From Gallionellaceae bacterium UBA5126 (GTDB taxonomy: Bacteria; Pseudomonadota; Gammaproteobacteria; Burkholderiales; Gallionellaceae): 14,672 bases of DNA. The stretch lies in assembly GCA_002414205.1 (NCBI GenBank), contig DHYQ01000044.1:683-15354 (forward strand). The letters run 5' to 3'. Below the pieces are notes generated by a model, which was not told the origin of the DNA, searched no databases, and worked only from the letters and a program-made list of their open reading frames with translations. A program made the translations under genes and the position numbers. Shown piece by piece: positions 1 to 8,453 of this stretch (positions are counted from its first letter, which is position 1; each line of letters opens with the position of its first letter).

Positions 1-431
1 GTATCCCAAGGATTTTTCACCGCGCCGAAATAGGAGGTTTCGTTGGACGAACCCATGGCGAATTCGTCCATGTTGGTCTTGCCCAGATTCACCGCCCCGG
101 CACGGTCGAATTGCTGAATCACATGCGCGTCATACGGCGCGATGAAATTTTCCAGCATGCGCGAGCCGCAGGTGGTGCGCCAGCCGTTGGCACAGAAAAT
201 ATCTTTTTGGGCAAAGGGAATACCCGTCAGCGCCTCCGCCTGCCCGGCGGCAATGCGGGCATCGGCGGCACGGGCTTGCGCCAAACTGCGTTCGGCGTCG
301 ATGCTAACGTAAGCGTTAAGCGTGGGATTGAGCGCATCCATGCGCGCTAGGTACAGGCGCGTCAGTTCCTCGCTGGAAATTTGCCGCGCAGCCAGGGCGG
401 CGGAAAGCTGTTTCAGGGTGGCGTTAATCAT
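1..431 (-). CDS. gatA: Glutamyl-tRNA(Gln)/aspartyl-tRNA(Asn) amidotransferase subunit A, N-terminal part
   Basis: This is the amidase subunit of GatCAB, which converts mischarged Glu-tRNA(Gln) and Asp-tRNA(Asn) to the amidated forms in the cytoplasm. About 143 codons lie in the window and the gene runs off the left edge. The translation shows the family opening ([19 protein letters not shown]), the catalytic-lysine motif IPFAQKDIF with the lysine at about residue 76, and the conserved [10 protein letters not shown] and AVKNPWD segments. The edge falls just before the expected GGSSGGS serine motif. The ATG at 431-429 gives the usual GatA N-terminus, but no purine-rich ribosome site stands before it: the upstream bases are pyrimidine-rich and then AT-rich. 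It follows gatC on the same strand after an unusually long 169-bp gap. The identification is firm and the start is probable. Confidence 0.95.
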   Translation of the reverse strand, partial: MINATLKQLSAALAARQISSEELTRLYLARMDALNPTLNAYVSIDAERSLAQARAADARIAAGQAEALTGIPFAQKDIFCANGWRTTCGSRMLENFIAPYDAHVIQQFDRAGAVNLGKTNMDEFAMGSSNETSYFGAVKNPWD

Positions 432-600
432 CTTTTATTCGGGAAGGGAGAGGTGAGAAGGGGAAAGGGGGAAGGAGGAAGGGACTGGATGGAGCGTGAA
501 CGGGCATGTCCGTGCCCAGTTCAACCCATGCCTATGCCGCACTTCCGCCCTTCTCCCTTCTCCCTTCTCCCTTCTCCGCTTCCCCTTCTCCTTTTAGAAA
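432..600 (-). repeat. Purine/pyrimidine inverted element with G-quadruplex motif between gatC and gatA
   Basis: On the plus strand, 441-483 is almost pure purine (GGGA/GGA runs) and 548-595 almost pure pyrimidine, including four exact CCC tracts at 548-550, 555-557, 562-564 and 569-571, each separated by TTCT. Read on the minus strand, the sense strand of gatCA, this is a regular G3N4 four-tract G-quadruplex motif. The purine and pyrimidine arms are imperfectly complementary, so the transcript could instead fold into a long hairpin. Between the arms is a smaller hairpin (GAAC-GGGCA at 498-506 against TGCCC-a-GTTC at 513-522). No gene is supported here. I infer a dispersed repeat or an intercistronic regulatory structure. 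Confidence 0.7.
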
Positions 601-888
601 CTATTCAATCACTTGCGGCACCAAGAACAAGCCTTTTTCCACTTGCGGCGCAATGACCTGGAAATGCTCGCGCTGATTGCTTTCTGTCACCACATCGGGG
701 CGCAAACGCTGCACCACGTCCTGCCCGTGTGCCATCGGCTCGATGCCACGGGTATCGACCGCCTGCATGCTGGCAATCAAATCAAAAATGCCGTTCAACT
801 GGCTCTGCGCGGTGTGGATTTCGGCTTCGCTCATCGCCAGCCGGGCAAGGCGGGCCACTTTGCGAACATCATCGGGTGTAAGAGACAT
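601..888 (-). CDS. gatC: Glutamyl-tRNA(Gln)/aspartyl-tRNA(Asn) amidotransferase subunit C
   Basis: This is the small GatC subunit that wraps around GatA and stabilises the GatA-GatB complex. The 95 residues match the usual family length. The sequence begins MSLTPDDVRKVARLARL, the standard GatC helix, followed by a middle segment with LNGIFDLIASMQAVDTRGIEPMAH and a C-terminus with the typical LRPD and VIAPQVEKGLFLVPQVIE. It is the first gene of the minus-strand gatC-gatA unit, and gatB is expected beyond the left edge. An extended -10 promoter lies about 35 nt upstream. No clear Shine-Dalgarno sequence precedes the ATG: the leader there is AT-rich. Confidence 0.97.
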   Translation of the reverse strand: MSLTPDDVRKVARLARLAMSEAEIHTAQSQLNGIFDLIASMQAVDTRGIEPMAHGQDVVQRLRPDVVTESNQREHFQVIAPQVEKGLFLVPQVIE

Positions 889-922
889 GGCAAAAAATTT
901 AAATTAATGAGTCGAATGGGTT

Positions 923-931
923 ATTATATCA
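923..931 (-). promoter_or_regulatory. Extended -10 promoter of gatC
   Basis: Read on the minus strand the bases are TGATATAAT, that is, a TGn extension directly before a consensus TATAAT. The -35 region is poor (a run of T followed by CG), as is common for extended -10 promoters. The predicted start of transcription near 916 would leave a leader of about 28 nt before gatC. Confidence 0.7.
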
Positions 932-943
932 GGTTTGGGACAC

Positions 944-984
944 CCCGAAAAAACCGCCACCTCCCACACTGCGGTTTTATCGGG
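944..984. promoter_or_regulatory. 14-bp inverted repeat in the gatC/mreB divergent region
   Basis: The left arm CCCGAAAAAACCGC (944-957) and right arm GCGGTTTTATCGGG (971-984) are complementary at 13 of 14 positions, with a 13-nt spacer. It is not followed by a T run, so it does not look like a terminator. The left arm covers the -35 side of the gatC promoter, so an operator or a shared control site is possible. The rest of 889-1107 shows a Shine-Dalgarno-like AGGACGGA (1090-1097) before mreB but no convincing mreB promoter. Confidence 0.5.
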
Positions 985-1023
985 CAAGGATGGGTCGGAC
1001 AGGCTTGCCGACGCTGCCGCTGA

Positions 1024-2154
<1,131 letters not shown>

Positions 2155-2163
2155 TCCGCCGGG

Positions 2164-2190
2164 GTGCGGATGGGCCCAGCCCGTCCGCAC
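2164..2190 (+). promoter_or_regulatory. Strong intercistronic hairpin between mreB and mreC
   Basis: GTGCGGATGGGC (2164-2175) pairs with GCCCGTCCGCAC (2179-2190) over 12 bp, with a single U-G wobble and a 3-nt CCA loop. No U run follows, so full rho-independent termination is unlikely. It lies 9 nt past the mreB stop and 14 nt before mreC. A role in protecting mreB mRNA or in lowering downstream expression is inferred, because MreB is generally needed in excess over MreC and MreD. Confidence 0.65.
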
Positions 2191-2204
2191 GCAGCTCCAA
2201 CCTG

Positions 2205-3113
2205 ATGGAAACCTCCCACCCATTTCGTTTTTCCGATCGTGGCCCCAGCTCGCTGGTGCGCCTGATCTTTCTTATCGCGCTGTCCATCCTGCTGATCTTC
2301 GTCGATCTGCGCTACCGTTCACTGGAAAGCACCCGCCGCACGCTGTCGCTGCTCATCGCGCCAGTACAACGCCTAGCGGTGTTGCCAGAAATTTACTGGG
2401 ACAGTTTCCGCGAACGCATGTACAAACAAGACAGCGTGGTGCGCTACAACATCGCCTTGGAACAACGTCATCAGCGCGACCTGATCCTGCTACAACGCTT
2501 GCAGGCGCTGGAAGCGGAAAATCAGCGCCTGCGCACGCTCACTTCGCTCACGCTTCCCAACGTCCCCAGCATGACAGTGACCGAAGTGCTGTACAGCGAA
2601 CGTGATGTGTTCAAGCGTCGCATCTGGATCGACAAAGGCATGAATGCCAACATCCAACCCGGCCAAATTGTCCTAGATGCCAAAGGGTTGGTCGGGCAAG
2701 TTACGCGCGTTTACCCGTGGCTATCCGAGGTCTCCCTGATTACCGACAAGGATCAGGCGGTTCCCGTGCAGGTGCAGCGCAACGGCCTGCGTACCTTTGT
2801 CCAAGGCACGGGCAACATTGCCAATTTGAGTATCCGCTTCTTGCCCATCACTGCCGACATTCAGGTCAATGACATCCTCATCACCTCCGGGCTGGATGGT
2901 GTGTACCCCCTTGGTATTCCAGTGGCACGCGTGGTCAAAGTGGACAAAGATGGCAATACACCCTTTGCCAGAATCTTGTGCATTCCGCTCGGCGGCGTCG
3001 ATGAAGCGCGCCATCTGACCATCATGCCGGTACTGCCAAAATTGCCGGAAATTCCGGTAGACCCCGTCCCCGAAAAACCCGTCAAAGGCAAGCAGAAAAA
3101 GCATGGTGGATGA
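2205..3113 (+). CDS. mreC: Rod-shape-determining protein MreC
   Basis: MreC is a bitopic inner-membrane protein whose periplasmic part activates PBP2/RodA. The 302 residues show a short cytoplasmic tail, one membrane helix at about 17-34 (LVRLIFLIALSILLIFV), a coiled coil at about 70-112 (ALEAENQRLRTL), then the beta-barrel pair with typical phrases such as VLYSERDVFKRRIWIDKG, KGLVGQV, LITDKDQAVPVQV and ILITSGLDGVYPLGIPVA. The C-terminus is a Pro/Lys-rich tail (PVPEKPVKGKQKKHGG). No clear Shine-Dalgarno sequence precedes the ATG; a strong hairpin does. The stop overlaps mreD by 11 nt. Confidence 0.97.
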   Translation: METSHPFRFSDRGPSSLVRLIFLIALSILLIFVDLRYRSLESTRRTLSLLIAPVQRLAVLPEIYWDSFRERMYKQDSVVRYNIALEQRHQRDLILLQRLQALEAENQRLRTLTSLTLPNVPSMTVTEVLYSERDVFKRRIWIDKGMNANIQPGQIVLDAKGLVGQVTRVYPWLSEVSLITDKDQAVPVQVQRNGLRTFVQGTGNIANLSIRFLPITADIQVNDILITSGLDGVYPLGIPVARVVKVDKDGNTPFARILCIPLGGVDEARHLTIMPVLPKLPEIPVDPVPEKPVKGKQKKHGG

Positions 3114-3624
3114 TCTAGACTACCGCAAGGCCGAGTTGCATAAGCCCACCAGTCGCACCGTGATTATCCTCACCTTGCTATTGGCGCTGTTCTTTAATGC
3201 CCTGCCTTGGCAAGGCATAGGGCTGATACTGCGCCCGGATGCGCTGGCGGTCATGTTGCTATACTGGAGCATGAACCGGCCCAGCTATATCGGCATGGGG
3301 GTGGCCTGGATCGCAGGCCTACTGGCAGATGTGGGTGATGCCAGCGTGCTAGGGCAACACGCGCTGGCTTATACCATCATGGCCTACGGTGGCCTGCTGC
3401 TGCACCGTCGCTTGCACATGTTCCACCTGCACCAGCAAGTGCCACAGATTTTCGGTCTATTTTTCCTGAGCTACGCCATCTACGCCTTTACCCACTGGCA
3501 AATCAACCAAATCACCATGTGGTGGTACTTTTTGGGCTGCTTTACGTCCACCCTGATGTGGGCACTGGTCAATGTGCTGGCGCAATACCTGAAACAACGC
3601 CGCGCCGATCGTGACAACGCATGA
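3103..3624 (+). CDS. mreD: Rod-shape-determining protein MreD
   Basis: MreD is a polytopic inner-membrane protein that works with MreC in the elongasome. The 173 residues (family about 160-170) contain four to five hydrophobic segments, including VIILTLLLALFFNALPW near 20-36, a segment around 45-55, IGMGVAWIAGLLADVG near 63-78, and two near the C-terminus. The DVGDASVLGQHALAYTI stretch is the characteristic MreD loop. It starts within mreC (11-nt overlap) and ends in an ATGA overlap with mrdA, so translation is probably coupled on both sides. Confidence 0.95.
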   Translation: MVDDLDYRKAELHKPTSRTVIILTLLLALFFNALPWQGIGLILRPDALAVMLLYWSMNRPSYIGMGVAWIAGLLADVGDASVLGQHALAYTIMAYGGLLLHRRLHMFHLHQQVPQIFGLFFLSYAIYAFTHWQINQITMWWYFLGCFTSTLMWALVNVLAQYLKQRRADRDNA

Positions 3625-5618
3625 AGCAACCGATTGAAATCCGCGATCACCAGCACGAACTGCAACGCTTTCGCGTGCGGCTGGGCATCAGCATGGGTTT
3701 CGCCGCGATACTGCTGCTGATTCTGTTTGGCCGCTTCTTCTATCTGCAAGTCATCCGTCACGATTATTACCAGACGCTTGCCGAAAAAAACCGCATTTCC
3801 GTGGTACCCATCGTCCCCAATCGAGGGCTGATTCTCGATCGCAATGGCGTCGTGCTGGCGCAAAACTATGCCGGCAACACGCTGGAATTAACACCCAGCA
3901 AACTGAACGCCAGCCTGGATGACACCCTGACGGCGTTGAGCCAGGTGCTGGACATCGCGCCCAAAGATATCAAGCGTTTCAAGAAACAGATGGCAGAAAG
4001 CCGTAATTTTGAAACGCTGGTTTTGAAAAATAATTTAGGCGAAGAAGAAGTCGCCCGCTTTGTGGCACAAAAATACCGCTTCCCGGGCGTCGAAATCCGC
4101 GCGCGCATGTTCCGCGACTATCCACTTAAGGAGCAAGCCGCGCATCTGGTGGGCTACATTGGCCGCCTCAATCAGGGCGATCTGGATCAATTGGCGGAGG
4201 ACGATCTGCTGGGCAATTATCGCGGGACGGACTACATCGGTCGCACCGGACTAGAGCAAAGTTATGAAGACGAATTGCATGGTGAAACCGGCGTGGAGCA
4301 AGTCGAAGTAGACTCCAGCGGGCGGGCGGTGCGTGTGCTATCGCGCAGCCCGGCCACTCCGGGACGGAATTTGGTGCTGAGTATCGACGCCAAATTGCAG
4401 CAAGTCGCAGACGAGGCCTTCGGTGATTATCGGGGCGCACTGGTGGCGATTGATCCACGCAACGGTGAGGTGTTGACCATGGTCAGCAAGCCGGGCTTTG
4501 ACCCGACCTTATTCATTGATGGCATCGACTACGACAACTGGAATGAGCTCAACAACTCCCTCGATCGTCCGTTGAATAACCGCGCCCTACGGGGTGTTTA
4601 TCCACCGGGCTCGACGTTCAAACCTTTCTACGCCCTCGCCGCGCAATTCTTTGGCGTGCGCAAACCAGAAATGCGCATTTCAGACAGCGGCATTTTCACA
4701 TTACCGGGACAAAGCCACGAATATCGAGACTGGAAAACCGGCGGTCACGGCTGGGTAGACCTGTTCCGCTCCATCGTCGTGTCCTGCGACATTTATTACT
4801 ATGGCCTGGCCATGGAATTGGGCATGGAACGCATGGCCAACTATCTGGGACGCTTCGGCTTTGGCAAAAAAACCGGCATCGACTTGGGCCGCCCAACAGA
4901 AGAGGGTTATGAGGGCGAAGCGGCTGGCCTCATTCCCACCTCCAACTGGAAAAAGAAGCGCTTCAAGCAAAATTGGTACAGTGGCGACACCGTCTCCGCC
5001 GGGATTGGTCAGGGTTACATTCTGGTCACGCCGCTGCAACTGGCCTCAGCCACCGCCACGCTCGCGAATGCCGGGGTGGGCTATCGACCACATCTGGTGC
5101 GAGAAATTCGTGCTGCCAATCCACGCGACAACGAGCGCATCACCCCTGTCGGCACGGACCTAAAAATCCCCCCTGAACACTATGATCTGGTGCGCCGCGC
5201 CATGATCGCGGTGACCCAGCCCGGCGGTACCGCCGTGGTCGCTTCCGCCGGCGCCCCCTACCAAATCGCGGGCAAAACGGGAACCGCACAAGTGGTGGGG
5301 GTGAAGCAAGGCGAAAAATACGACGCCTCACGCTTGCAGGAGCGCCACCGCGATCACGCTTGGTTCATGGCATTCGCCCCGGCGGACAATCCAAAAATCG
5401 CCGTCGCGGTACTGGTCGAAAACGGCGGACACGGCGGCGGCACCGCTGGCCCGATCGCTCGCAAAGTATTCGACTACTACCTGCTGGGAAAACGGCCCGC
5501 GCCCGTGCAGCCCGCTGCTAGTGCGGTTCCCGCAGCCCCCCTCCGTGCGACGGTGGCCGCCGCTGCCTCCAGTGTGAGCGCCGTCCCAGCCACGCCGACC
5601 GAGGAAGAAAATGACTAA
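3621..5618 (+). CDS. mrdA: Penicillin-binding protein 2, elongation-specific transpeptidase
   Basis: This class B PBP cross-links peptidoglycan in the periplasm together with RodA. The 665 residues comprise a cytoplasmic tail, one membrane helix at about 22-43, the PBP dimerisation/pedestal region (NRGLILDRNGVVLAQN, YIGRTGLEQSYEDELHG) and the transpeptidase domain. Catalytic motifs are S331-TFK334 (acylated serine S331), S388-C-D390 and K552-TGT. The second motif is SCD where SSD is common in PBP2; the Ser and Asp are kept. An Ala/Pro-rich tail of about 40 residues follows the catalytic domain and is probably disordered. The start overlaps the mreD stop (ATGA), and the 3' end overlaps rodA by 8 nt. 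Confidence 0.98.
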   Translation: MKQPIEIRDHQHELQRFRVRLGISMGFAAILLLILFGRFFYLQVIRHDYYQTLAEKNRISVVPIVPNRGLILDRNGVVLAQNYAGNTLELTPSKLNASLDDTLTALSQVLDIAPKDIKRFKKQMAESRNFETLVLKNNLGEEEVARFVAQKYRFPGVEIRARMFRDYPLKEQAAHLVGYIGRLNQGDLDQLAEDDLLGNYRGTDYIGRTGLEQSYEDELHGETGVEQVEVDSSGRAVRVLSRSPATPGRNLVLSIDAKLQQVADEAFGDYRGALVAIDPRNGEVLTMVSKPGFDPTLFIDGIDYDNWNELNNSLDRPLNNRALRGVYPPGSTFKPFYALAAQFFGVRKPEMRISDSGIFTLPGQSHEYRDWKTGGHGWVDLFRSIVVSCDIYYYGLAMELGMERMANYLGRFGFGKKTGIDLGRPTEEGYEGEAAGLIPTSNWKKKRFKQNWYSGDTVSAGIGQGYILVTPLQLASATATLANAGVGYRPHLVREIRAANPRDNERITPVGTDLKIPPEHYDLVRRAMIAVTQPGGTAVVASAGAPYQIAGKTGTAQVVGVKQGEKYDASRLQERHRDHAWFMAFAPADNPKIAVAVLVENGGHGGGTAGPIARKVFDYYLLGKRPAPVQPAASAVPAAPLRATVAAAASSVSAVPATPTEEEND

Positions 5619-6702
5619 ACTCCGTATCTGGCGCCGCCTGACGACGCATGTGGATGGCTGGCTGTTTCTAGGGATCAGCTTGCTCATTTTTACCAGCCTG
5701 CTGGTGCTTTATAGCGCAGGGGGCTGGAGCCGCGTGCTGGGCCAAGGGCTCAATGCCCTGGTGGCCTTGACCTGCATGTGGCTGGTCGCCAACATGCCCC
5801 TGCCGTATTTGATGCGCCTGGCCTTGCCAGCCTATTTACTCGGCCTGTTGCTGTTGTTGGGCGTAGCGCTGTTCGGTGATATCAGCCACGGCGCACGGCG
5901 CTGGTTGAATATCGGCATCACCAGCATCCAGCCTTCCGAATTGATGAAAATCAGCGTGCCGCTGATGCTGGCATGGTATTTCGATAAGCACGAAGCCACG
6001 CTGCGTTTGCGCAATTTTGCCATCGCAGCCGGATTGTTGCTGATGCCCGTTTTTCTCATCGCGCGCCAACCTGATCTCGGGACCGCCCTACTGATTTCCG
6101 CCAGCGGTTTTTATGTGCTGTTTTTAGCCGGGTTAAGCTGGAAAGTCATCGGCTCACTGGCCACCACGGCGATTGCCAGCGCCCCTTTCATCTGGAATAG
6201 CCTGCACGACTATCAACGTCACCGCATCGAAATGCTGCTAGATCCCACCAAAGATGCCTTGGGCAAGGGCTACCACACCATTCAGGGCATGATTGCGGTC
6301 GGCTCCGGCGGTATTGGTGGCAAAGGCTATCTGGATGGCACACAAACGCATCTGGACTTTTTGCCAGAGCGCACCACCGATTTTATTTTTGCGGTATTTT
6401 CGGAAGAATTTGGCTTGGTCGGAAACCTGATTTTGCTGCTGCTTTACCTGTTCGTCATTGCACGCGGCTTTGCCATTACCGCCAATGCGTCCACCTATTT
6501 CACCCGCCTGATGGCCGGCTCCGTCACCTTAACCTTTACCACGTATGCCTTCGTCAACATGGGCATGGTCAGCGGCATCTTGCCGGTCGTGGGCGTTCCC
6601 CTGCCACTGGTGAGCTACGGTGGCACTTCCATGCTGACATTGCTGATTGGGATTGGCATGCTGATGAGCATCGAAACCCATAAACATCTGGTGCAGACTT
6701 AA
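5611..6702 (+). CDS. rodA: SEDS peptidoglycan glycosyltransferase RodA
   Basis: RodA polymerises lipid II into glycan strands and pairs with PBP2. The 363 residues are the normal length, with about ten membrane segments starting at residue 17. Recognisable SEDS signatures are ARRWLNIG...QPSELMKI, ARQPDLGTALLI, the large loop before FLPERTTDFIFAVFSEEFG (invariant Asp at 257), and the C-terminal GVPLPLVSYGGTS. GAGGA at 5601-5605 stands 5 nt before the ATG, inside the end of mrdA, and supports this start. It is the last gene of the elongasome operon; the next gene has its own promoter. Confidence 0.98.
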   Translation: MTKLRIWRRLTTHVDGWLFLGISLLIFTSLLVLYSAGGWSRVLGQGLNALVALTCMWLVANMPLPYLMRLALPAYLLGLLLLLGVALFGDISHGARRWLNIGITSIQPSELMKISVPLMLAWYFDKHEATLRLRNFAIAAGLLLMPVFLIARQPDLGTALLISASGFYVLFLAGLSWKVIGSLATTAIASAPFIWNSLHDYQRHRIEMLLDPTKDALGKGYHTIQGMIAVGSGGIGGKGYLDGTQTHLDFLPERTTDFIFAVFSEEFGLVGNLILLLLYLFVIARGFAITANASTYFTRLMAGSVTLTFTTYAFVNMGMVSGILPVVGVPLPLVSYGGTSMLTLLIGIGMLMSIETHKHLVQT

Positions 6703-6719
6703 TGTAAACGACAGAAGGC

Positions 6720-6748
6720 GTTATAGCGCGAGCATCCTTGGCTATAAT
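6720..6748 (+). promoter_or_regulatory. Promoter of the SPOR-type rlpA gene
   Basis: A consensus TATAAT lies at 6743-6748 and a weak -35 (GTTATA, 6720-6725) 17 nt upstream. It sits in the 70-bp gap after rodA, so this rlpA can be expressed apart from the elongasome operon. A predicted start near 6755 leaves a leader of under 20 nt containing the CAGGAG ribosome site. Confidence 0.7.
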
Positions 6749-6772
6749 GCGCAAAAATTTCAGGAGCCGATC

Positions 6773-7882
6773 GTGAACAAGCAATTCCCTATGGCAACCA
6801 TCACCATGCTGATACTGTCAGCCTGTTGCAGTGCCTTGCCGCAAGGCGCAGTTGCCATGGACACCTCTGCCAGTAGCGCTTCCGCTGTGGCCCCGGTCGA
6901 GACCAGCAGCGCGGCCCCCGTGGCACCGCCCACAACTGCCAGTTCTGGCGTGGTGACCGCCCCCCCCAACAAAAACGGCAGCACACTGGTCAGCCAGCCC
7001 GGCCCTCATACAGCACCAGCGCCTAACAACAAGACACCGGCAAGTAGCAAGAAAAGCAACCCTGCCAAAAAACAGGGCCGCAGCAAGGTTGCCGTACCAC
7101 GCAAACCAACCGTGACCAGTCAGGCGGCCCTTCCTGCGGGTAGCAAAAACAACCTGCCGAGCTACAATCGCCCCTATCCGATAGACGGCAAATTGGTCAC
7201 CCCATTGAGCGCATCCAGCGGGCTGCGCCAGCGAGGCGACGCTACTTGGTATAACCGTAACAAACAAGGCAAGCCCACCGTTAATGGCGAGATCTATGAC
7301 CCCTACGGTCTGACCGCCGCACATCCCACGCTCCCCATTCCCAGTTATGCACGGGTTACCAACCTGAGTACGGGCAAATCCATCGTGGTACGGATCAACG
7401 ACCGTGGCCCGGAAGATGCCGGCACAAACCACAAAATCATCGAGCTTTCTTTCAGTGCCGCCAACAAAATCGGACTAGTGAGCGGCACCAACCGCAAAGT
7501 CGAAGTGCGCGGATTAGAAAATGATCAACCTACCCCAGCCTCCCCATCCGGTAGCATCGCTTTCCATCTCAAGCGTGAACGCAAAGACAGCAAAGACAAC
7601 AAGGCCACGCCCAACCGCGTCGCCAGCACGTCAATGAGTACAGGAACGTATCTGCAATTAGGTGCATTCCGCAGCCAAGCAGCGGCCGAGCGCTACGCGG
7701 CGCAAATTCGTCCCAAATTGACCAGTATCAGCTCACGCACGCCCAACAGCCTGCGTGACGGTGCGTTATTCCGTCTATGGTTGGGCCCCTATCCAAGCAG
7801 TGCCGAAGCGCAACACGCTGCCGAGGCGCTGGCACCGCAGCTAGGGTTCAAGCCGTTGCTCAAAGTACAAGCTGCAAAATAA
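6773..7882 (+). CDS. rlpA: RlpA lipoprotein, septal-ring lytic transglycosylase with SPOR domain
   Basis: RlpA is an outer-membrane lipoprotein; in Pseudomonas aeruginosa it cleaves denuded glycan and separates daughter cells. The start is GTG, supported by AGGAG (6762-6766) six nt upstream. A lipoprotein signal ends in the lipobox L15-S-A-C18. A long Ala/Pro/Ser/Lys-rich linker follows to about 150. The double-psi beta-barrel domain runs from about 155 to 252, with E173 (NGE), H184 (AAH) and D210 (NDRG) at the positions of the known catalytic residues. The C-terminal SPOR domain spans about 292-367 (TYLQLGAFRSQAAAERYA, WLGPYPSSAEA). The barrel reads ATWYNRNKQGKPT where many RlpA proteins have SWYG..F.GR, a mild divergence. 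In E. coli, rlpA also follows mrdA-rodA. Confidence 0.93.
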   Translation: MNKQFPMATITMLILSACCSALPQGAVAMDTSASSASAVAPVETSSAAPVAPPTTASSGVVTAPPNKNGSTLVSQPGPHTAPAPNNKTPASSKKSNPAKKQGRSKVAVPRKPTVTSQAALPAGSKNNLPSYNRPYPIDGKLVTPLSASSGLRQRGDATWYNRNKQGKPTVNGEIYDPYGLTAAHPTLPIPSYARVTNLSTGKSIVVRINDRGPEDAGTNHKIIELSFSAANKIGLVSGTNRKVEVRGLENDQPTPASPSGSIAFHLKRERKDSKDNKATPNRVASTSMSTGTYLQLGAFRSQAAAERYAAQIRPKLTSISSRTPNSLRDGALFRLWLGPYPSSAEAQHAAEALAPQLGFKPLLKVQAAK

Positions 7883-7900
7883 ACGACGCCGACGGTCTAC

Positions 7901-7916
7901 TGTGGTAAAAACCACA
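7901..7916 (+). other. Small hairpin after rlpA
   Basis: TGTGGT (7901-7906) and ACCACA (7911-7916) form a 6-bp stem around an AAAA loop, 18 nt past the rlpA stop. No T run follows, so it is at most a weak transcription end or an mRNA 3' structure. Confidence 0.3.
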
Positions 7917-7942
7917 AGCACGCAGAAAATCCGCATTCCCTA

Positions 7943-7971
7943 TTGCAACACCCCCGCTCTTTTCACATAAT
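7943..7971 (+). promoter_or_regulatory. Predicted promoter upstream of the Arg-rich secreted protein gene
   Basis: TTGCAA (7943-7948) and CATAAT (7966-7971) are separated by exactly 17 nt, matching four of six and five of six consensus positions of a sigma-70 promoter. The predicted start near 7978 gives a leader of about 75 nt before the ATG at 8055. This would make the 8055-9652 genes a unit separate from the upstream rlpA. Confidence 0.55.
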
Positions 7972-8054
7972 TGCATCCGCAACGCGACATCCAAGCTACA
8001 CCGGATGTACGCGAAAAACAAAGCACAGAACAATAACATCAATTGTGAGTTTTT

Positions 8055-8453
8055 ATGAAAACCAACAGCATCCTCTATCGGTGCGCCCTTGGCGTGCTGA
8101 TGCTTGGGCCATACGTGGCACAGGCAGACCCCGTCGGAATGCAAGTTCCGGCCTACATCTCGCTACGTCTCATCACCGCCGGACACTCCTCGTCCGCGCT
8201 GTCTTCTGACAACGACATCGGCAAAGCTACCGCAATCAACAGTGTGCAGCGTACCCATCGGGTATCGCGCAAGCGCGCTGCGCGCAGCCATCGCCCCCAC
8301 CAATCTCTCGCTCGTAAACACTACGCTCGCCAAGCGCGTAATCGCCAGCGCTGCATGCAGGCGCGCTACGAGCCATCCCGTACAAATCGGCACCGCTGTG
8401 CTCATTTCCTGATTCGCCAAGGTCCTTTAGCGCGCCCGCGAGTCAGTCTCTAA
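8055..8453 (+). CDS. Secreted Arg-rich small protein of unknown function
   Basis: I do not recognise this 132-residue protein. It has a convincing Sec signal peptide: a basic start (MKTNSILYR), a hydrophobic core (ALGVLMLGPYV) and an AQA cleavage site before D26. The mature part begins with a neutral Ser/Ala-rich stretch and turns strongly basic from about residue 65: I count 19 Arg and 3 Lys against 4 acidic residues in the mature chain, plus many His. Two Cys (in QRCM and HRCA) could form a disulfide. Codons read as genuine, with third positions mostly G/C as in the neighbours, which argues against a chance frame. The ribosome site (GTGAG) is weak. It is followed at 52 bp by the DUF11-like gene. 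An anionic partner such as peptidoglycan, LPS or DNA is inferred from charge only. Confidence 0.62.
   Translation: MKTNSILYRCALGVLMLGPYVAQADPVGMQVPAYISLRLITAGHSSSALSSDNDIGKATAINSVQRTHRVSRKRAARSHRPHQSLARKHYARQARNRQRCMQARYEPSRTNRHRCAHFLIRQGPLARPRVSL

Noticed and set aside
548..577. CCCTTCT repeats considered as a CRISPR or direct-repeat array
   Set aside because: The 7-nt units are contiguous with no spacers and no cas genes are nearby; it is a simple repeat with quadruplex potential.
381..656. Plus-strand open frame across the gatA/gatC junction
   Set aside because: It runs through the purine/pyrimidine repeat and antisense to two real genes; the protein is repetitive Gly/Arg then Pro/Leu/Ser and looks accidental.
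6818..7432. 204-codon minus-strand open frame opposite rlpA
   Set aside because: Low-complexity mirror of the Ala/Pro/Ser-rich RlpA linker with no ribosome site or domain; rlpA itself has a promoter, Shine-Dalgarno and lipobox.
7943..8412. Alternative frames overlapping the Arg-rich secreted protein
   Set aside because: Neither alternative has a signal peptide or neighbour-like codon choice, while the frame at 8055 has both; a frameshift in that gene cannot be fully excluded.
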